Shown here: positions 58,668 to 64,000 of the stretch, one piece after another
Numbering within the stretch: position 1 is the first letter of the stretch
Layout: the number at the start of each line of letters is the position of its first letter
Assembly (NCBI GenBank): GCA_028023455.1
Contig: JAQFVV010012404.1
Coordinates: forward strand, 15,673,000-15,736,999
Reading direction: 5' to 3'
From: Epiperipatus broadwayi
Taxonomy: Eukaryota > Onychophora > Udeonychophora > Euonychophora > Peripatidae
Length of the DNA: 64,000 nucleotides
Position numbers and translations under genes: made by a program
The notes under the pieces: model-generated
Database searches by the model: none
What the model saw: only the letters and a program-made list of their open reading frames with translations
What the model was told of the DNA's origin: nothing

Positions 58668-60056
58668 TATATCATTTACAACTACTATCAGGATGAAGAT
58701 CTTTCCAAGTTTAGTTTTTCTGACCCTTAGCTTTTCTTCTTCACATCAGTATAGCAAACATCCTTATTACCCATCCAGATGACATGATATCTCCCTAAGT
58801 ATTTTATAGTCCATTGGTATCCCTTTCATAACTTTTAGTTGACTATCCATTGCAATATCTTCTAGTATATATTCATCTTAATTCCATTTCAATACATTTG
58901 GCTTTTATTAGCTTCTTACTATTCCCAACATAAAACATTCTATACTTTCTTGTGTGACCTAAAGTCTCTGTACTGCTCTTCAATTAAGTCTAAGTCTTAG
59001 ATACATAAATAAGTATTGGCAAAACATATTTATTGAAAATCTTACAATTCAAGTATAAAGCATATTTAATGTTATTTCTACCAAAATTATTCTATCAAGG
59101 TAATTCAATGATTAATTTCTTTTATTATATTTCTAATTTCAATAATGTGAACTGAGTATTTAAACTTATTTCTTCTAATTTACTCCTATCAATCTTTAAC
59201 ATAAGTTTAGTGCAGTAATATATCTTATGAATTTTAAAGCAATAAATCATTCAGTTATTACTATCAAATCTTTTATTTTTTGAAGAGTTTTTTTAGTCCA
59301 AATCTTTTATGTCAATGGATAGCTCTTACATTAATTCCTATAGCTTTGAAGCATTTGTGGCAAAAACATCACCACTCCATCAGAAAAATTTAGATGATTT
59401 AAATGATCTTCATTTATTTTTATTCCTTAGTTTCCTGATTTAAGTCATAAAATATTTCCCATAACAATGCTGAAAAATTTATGTAAAGTTTGAATCATGT
59501 TGCACCTTCTTAATCTGCTTAGTTTAAATACAAGCAAGATGATAAATATTCTTCAGAATTTGACAATATCTTGGGTTTATATCTTGATATTACAAAATTT
59601 TAATCATTACTGTAATGTTTACAGAATCAAATGCCTTTTCATAATCTACATAACCAGTATAAAATGGCAATTCATACTTATTGATCTTCCTATCTCTCTT
59701 AATACTTATTGTTCTATAAGTATTTTTTAATCTTTGCTTATTATTTTATTTGGTTTTCTACATCTGAATTATAAATATATTAATATCTTGGTTAGAACTG
59801 ATAGAAACATTTTAAATATTAGATATCACTATTGCATATTTCTTAACTCATCTGGTATATTTTTATCATTTAAATATTTATTTTATAGTTTTGCTAACAA
59901 TTTCTCTATTCCTTCATCTGCTTTTTAATTTTTATAATAATTCCATCATTTCCTGGAATTTTTCCTAACTAAATGTTTTATGTCTACTCTTAAAATAGTT
60001 GGGATTTCAAAATATGTTTTTGTAATTCTAGAAATTTTTTTTTTTTATTATTAATA

Positions 60057-60963
60057 CGAGGGTGTACCCAAAAGTAACCAGAATTTTATAATAAAAAACT
60101 GTTTATTTATTTTTAAATATTATACATTTAATCTCCTTCCAATTACTATCCATTTGATGCAAATGGTCTAAATGTCTTTTTCACTTTTCAAAGTAGTCTG
60201 GAAACACTTGCAAAGTGATGCCTTTTAATGCCTGCACCGTTTTTGTTTTTTTTTCAGTACTTCTAAGTCCACATTAAAAAAATTTTTGAGACATTGTTTC
60301 ACTCAAGAAAATAAAATAAAAATCACATGAAATAAGATCAAGCAAATATAACTGATAAATAAGCTAATCATGCTGAATTTAATTAAAAAGTATTTCATAT
60401 TCATGCTTTGTGAACTGAGACATTGTCGAGGTGAAGTGTGCCCTCTTGACTTTGTCACAAAAAGGGGCATTTGTTTTATCGCATCAAATAATGTTTCAAA
60501 ACTTTCAGATAAAATACCTAACCATTACAAACTAATTCTGAGAGTAAAATGCCATTTGCATAAAAAAAAATCAGCATTATTTTGACATTGAACTTCATTC
60601 ATCACACTTTTTAGGCATGTGATGAATTTGACACTTCCATTAAAACAGTTCTAAAGTTCTGTTTTTCTAAGAGCTTGCTTGTAATCTGTTTCAAGCATTT
60701 CAACTATTTTCCCTGTCACTTTTCCTTAAAAAAAAATTTTTTTTTCATAATGTTTCAATTTTTCAACCATTACAAAATCAACAAATATGCAAACCACACT
60801 CTACTCAAGAATATATTATGTGGGACCTCAATTTCACACAGTGATGTCATTTGGCAGATTACTGCAGAAGAGTCCCCACAAAAGATATGTAATAGCAGAT
60901 GCATATACTACAACTGATGCACATACCAGAAAATGATCCCGGTCATTTTTAGGTTCTCTCTCA
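60057..60963 (-). mobile_element. mariner-type transposon, internally deleted
   Basis: The 907-bp insertion in RTE copy 4 lies between TA dinucleotides (60055-60056 and 60964-60965). The left terminal repeat is CGAGGGTGTACCCAAAAGTA; the right end, read inward, is a diverged GAGAGAGAACCTAAAAATGA. CGAGGG...AAAAGT ends and TA targets are typical of mariner elements. On the minus strand weak transposase traces remain, such as HLDNVSVHKA (usual HxDNAPxHxA, around the second catalytic Asp) and LEGD near the end (usual YFEGD). A full mariner is about 1.3 kb, so this copy is deleted as well as mutated. Confidence 0.72.
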
Positions 60964-61465
60964 TATGTAGTTCTAGGTGGAATATCTCCATACATGTCAT
61001 GATGTCATCACTGTTTTTAATAATAATGCTATCTTCTCTTCTTACTGTCAAACATGTTTCCTTCTAATATTGTAACGGTCAGAAAACGTGTGACTCGTAA
61101 ACATAGTGCAGAATTCGACCACCATACAGAACAGCAGCCCCATCGAGTAGCGAAGCCACCCGTGGTACTGAGTTCGAACATAGTTTATCGGTTCCACAAT
61201 ACAATCCACGAAACAACGCATCTGATGCGACATTAGTAAATATTTCCTTAGGCACGGTGGTCAGGGATATGCAAGAGACTCATGATTTTATTCTCGAGTT
61301 AGCCAATAATCAAACTAATATTAATTAAACATTCATATTTACATAATCGAGGAAATATTATATAGAATGGGTATCGAATAAATGAAACGTAACTGCAGAC
61401 GTATAGTTTAAAATTATTTATTAATACATTTTAATAAAACATCTATTAATATTTTATGGACTAAC

Positions 61466-61570
61466 AGCTTCAGTAGCGGGATTTGCAACATGATTATATT
61501 TTAAAGAATACATTTATTTATTTAGACATTATTTTATATTGAGGATTTCAGTAGCGGTATTTCCGATACT
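61466..61570. repeat. short direct repeat inside the CpG-rich LTR
   Basis: TTCAGTAGCGGGATTTGC (about 61470) and TTCAGTAGCGGTATTTCC (about 61547) recur about 77 bp apart. Each is followed by a variable stretch and AATACATTTATTT. They look like two units of an imperfect tandem repeat, possibly regulatory sites of the LTR. Confidence 0.6.
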
Positions 61571-61869
61571 GTAATGTTTACAAAAGGAATACATTTATTT
61601 GAAGGCGTAATCTAGCTACCTAAAATTCTCGAGTGAGTATTTCTAATGCATGCATGGAGGGATTTATACCTTTGCAATGCAAGAGTCTAAAGTATGGGTT
61701 ATAAGAGTAATGGCAGACATATATTTATTTAATTAAAATATTTATTTATAACTAAGGGCAAACATTTATTTGAGAGTGAATTATGAAGATAATGCAGAGG
61801 CGGAGTGATATATAGAATAATAGAATTGAGCAAAGGAACACGTGGTACGCTTTAGAAAGGCGATATGGA

Positions 61870-62175
61870 ATGGCAGTATATCGAAACTGCAATGCCGCGA
61901 ATGGGTTTATAAGAATATCAGACTGGTCTCTGCCTCGGTCCGACGAAGTAAGGTGTCACATAAGCATAACCAGGGACAAGCGGTACGTGGCGCGATTTGC
62001 CGGCTGGCTGCATGACATTGTCAAATCCTACGGGAGCACCCATTATGCCCGCTTGTGTAGGACGACTGGGGTTAATTTCAACCCTGAAGAATCCGGAAAT
62101 TTCACGGCGGAATGGGTCATCGCGTCTCTAAAACGTAACACATGTATACTGATAATTGATTATGATGAGATTTAA
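61870..62175 (+). CDS. unrecognised 101-codon ORF inside the CpG-rich LTR
   Basis: The frame opens with ATG 61870 and ends with TAA. The predicted 101-residue protein has mixed composition with several Arg, Cys and Trp residues (SDWSLPRSDEVRCHISITRD, RFAGWLHDIVKSYG, ESGNFTAEWVIASL). It has no signal peptide or membrane segment. I recognise no family. Most GC-rich stretches have longer chance frames, so it may be non-coding. It could also be a leftover of an internal retroelement region or a captured host exon. Codon composition differs sharply from the AT-rich NOP14 exons. Confidence 0.22.
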   Translation: MAVYRNCNAANGFIRISDWSLPRSDEVRCHISITRDKRYVARFAGWLHDIVKSYGSTHYARLCRTTGVNFNPEESGNFTAEWVIASLKRNTCILIIDYDEI

Positions 62176-63870
62176 ATAGATTTCTAATTCGGCTCTACAT
62201 TATCAACATTTACTAAAGAACGTTGGTGACTCTCAAAGAAATGTAATTTTCTGGAATTATTCACTGATTATTTAATAAATACAAAACATATATAACTTGG
62301 GAATTATTATAACTAATACGTCAGCCATTTGCGAAGTAGTAGACCCCTGCATTACAATAAATGAAGCATTGAATGCGTGTCGATTTATATGAAAGTTAAG
62401 TTATTAAAGAAAGTAAATATTAATGAAAATTTGACACGCATTCATTGTTTTAAGCGATCATAGATTTAAACTTTGAAAATTGAAATAATTATGAGCATGC
62501 AATAATTAAATAATAACTATAGATAGAAATGTAGATTATAGAAATACGCACCCAAGACAGAATGAGGTAAGCTAGATTAGTAGAGAAATTTACACATTAA
62601 GTTAATTATTCAGTTTTAGTTATACAAATGATAGTTTTTACATTTTATAAATTTAGATAAGTAATATGAAGAATAGCTATAGCATATTATTAGAGTACTC
62701 TAGAGTTTGAACACAGACAGGTACCTGTTTTATAAGAAGTTTTCTGATTCCATTAATTTAGCAGCAAAAAGTTCACGAGTGGCAAGTCTTTCTTGTATTT
62801 AGATATTCATTTAATTTCATGGCAGCAGCAGCTTTCTCATTCATTTCAGGCAGCAGATCTTCATGGTGAATTTATGACGGGCAATGAAAGTTCAGCATCC
62901 GATAGGCCATCTCCCGATGGAGAATAATCTAGGTGCTTTACTCGGTCATACCTTGGCAGGAACAAATTATTTTTATATTTTTGGAGACTCTCAGTGATCG
63001 AGAGCAAAGCTAAAGTTTAAGTGAATGTCTCCAGCAAGTCTAAGATGGCCTCTTTTCTTATCTTGATCTTTCACATTTTTGTTAAGATATTTTTAGGTTC
63101 TACTTAATCTGCCCTGAGGATAATCAATGCATTTTGTTGGTTTTTAATTAAAGAAAGCTGCCGTTCTATTGTTTACATTTTACATTTACTAATTATATTT
63201 TGGGGAATTTTTCTTTAATTAATCTATTATCTATCACTGACCGATGCTTTTAAATTTCAAAAACAAAAAGGGAACATAAGATTATTTTAACTTTTAATTA
63301 AATATTACATCAGATATTTTTAGAATTATTATTAAACGAAATTTAAACAAAGCAATAAATACGAACTTTATAATCCAAAATAAATGATTAAAATTATACA
63401 AAATTATATAACTAAAAGAAATCTAAATTATATTATTTTATCCCTATTTATTGCGTTTAATTTGAGATCGAAATGTGTGCGTGTTTATGCTGAATTCTAC
63501 ATATATTTATACATTTTTAATATTGTTACACACACAATTCGATATCAAAAAGTTTAAATTTGGGCGGGATAGACCGGTCAGTGAGAGACGACAGAAAAAG
63601 GTGAAACTTAAGATTCAAATACGAATCTTACTGTTTCAATATCAAGATGTTTTATATTTTTGAAGCTTTTGTTCTCTTTTAAAGCCTTTTTTTGTCATAT
63701 CACAGTTACTTCAAGGTTATCATTAATGCTTTTCTTATCATTTTATACAATTACAGATATCCATTTCTTTTAAAAGATTATTTTAAATATTTTCATCTTC
63801 CTTTTTTCTTCATACACTGCCTTGATTCATTTCAAAATTTCCTAATTAATTACTACATTTTTTTACAGCT

Positions 63871-64000
63871 ATGTTATAGTAGTTATACCTACACACTATC
63901 ATGCATTCTTGAAATAAATGAGTAAAGACACCCTAAAAGGCAAATGACTCCCAAAATACATTTTATGCTAAACCAGTCAGCCCAGTTCACAATCTCTTAC
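63871..64000. other. right edge, unassigned
   Basis: The sequence may continue RTE copy 4 towards its 5' end, but the match fades. No feature can be supported in the last 130 bp. Confidence 0.3.

Larger units (their letters stand above)
61071..63638. mobile_element. probable 2.57-kb solo LTR, CpG-rich
   Basis: Starts TGTAACGGTC and ends CTGTTTCA, flanked by a 4-bp ATAT duplication (61067-61070 and 63639-63642), within RTE copy 4. TG...CA ends and 4-bp duplications fit a Ty3/Gypsy-type LTR. No gag-pol and no second LTR were seen inside, so a solo LTR is the simplest reading. The first 1.1 kb is clearly richer in GC and CpG than anything else in the window (13 CpG in the first 195 bp), suggesting recent arrival. 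It does not resemble the other LTR-like repeat. Confidence 0.62.
58668..63870 (-). mobile_element. RTE-clade LINE, copy 4, old, split by mariner and LTR
   Basis: Minus-strand RTE sequence is present in three blocks: about 63870-63639, 61070-60966 and 60054-58668. Each aligns by eye with successive parts of copies 1 and 3. For example, GATGACATCAT near 61000 matches the segment before the RT, and the ATCTTTCCAAGTTTA block near 58700 matches the 3' end. The blocks are separated by a 2.57-kb probable solo LTR and a mariner. No open frame survives. The 5' end is not reached with certainty. Confidence 0.75.

Noticed and set aside
1-64000. CRISPR arrays, rRNA or tRNA genes, bacterial operons
   Set aside because: No regularly spaced identical repeats, no rRNA or cloverleaf-like sequence and no clustered uninterrupted genes were seen. 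The window is eukaryotic.

Overview
This window is invertebrate animal nuclear DNA. It is very AT-rich and has no operons, Shine-Dalgarno sites or CRISPR. It is dominated by one spliced host gene and the transposable elements lying in and around it. The only host gene I can support is the 5' part of NOP14, a nucleolar protein of the small ribosomal subunit processome, on the minus strand. Eight coding exons with clean GT-AG junctions and matching phases were reconstructed by hand: 57832-57641, 38358-38224, 21766-21616, 19989-19853, 19718-19623, 19538-19455, 7656-7588 and 918-830. Together they encode about 317 residues, and the rest of the gene lies beyond the left edge. Only 953 of about 57,000 bp are coding. 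The species cannot be fixed from the sequence. The mixture of RTE and CR1-like LINEs, a Penelope-like fragment, Merlin, mariner, hAT, and Ty3/Gypsy with long LTRs fits an arthropod (perhaps an arachnid) or another invertebrate with a large AT-rich genome.

Layout from left to right. Intron 7 (919-7587) holds a decayed LINE endonuclease remnant, a hAT transposon with a ZBED5-like transposase (2915-5345), and an internally deleted Merlin transposon with a perfect 8-bp target duplication (6238-7415). Intron 6 (7657-19454) holds one copy of a long LTR-like repeat (about 8680-10656) and a decayed Ty3/Gypsy retrotransposon with both LTRs (11301-16968). Introns 5 to 3 are short and nearly free of recognisable elements. 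Intron 2 (21767-38223) holds a hairpin MITE, two CR1-like LINE fragments arranged head to tail (23580-27165), a gag-like tandem repeat tract, a second LINE type (about 30455-32118), and a full-length but frameshifted RTE (32546-35751). Intron 1 (38359-57640) holds a short hAT-type MITE, an old RTE split by a 2.68-kb probable solo LTR and a hairpin MITE (40547-46644), a probable Penelope-like fragment, and a large foldback element (47704-52655). A full-length RTE with an unbroken 995-codon ORF is inserted into that foldback element.

Upstream of NOP14 (57833-64000) another old RTE is broken by a mariner element (60057-60963) and by a CpG-rich probable solo LTR (61071-63638). The insertions nest inside one another, so their relative order can be read: old RTEs first, then mariner, LTRs and MITEs into them. 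The foldback element came before RTE copy 2. The target-site duplications around RTE copies 1 and 2, Merlin, the hairpin MITE and both probable solo LTRs fix most element boundaries to the base.
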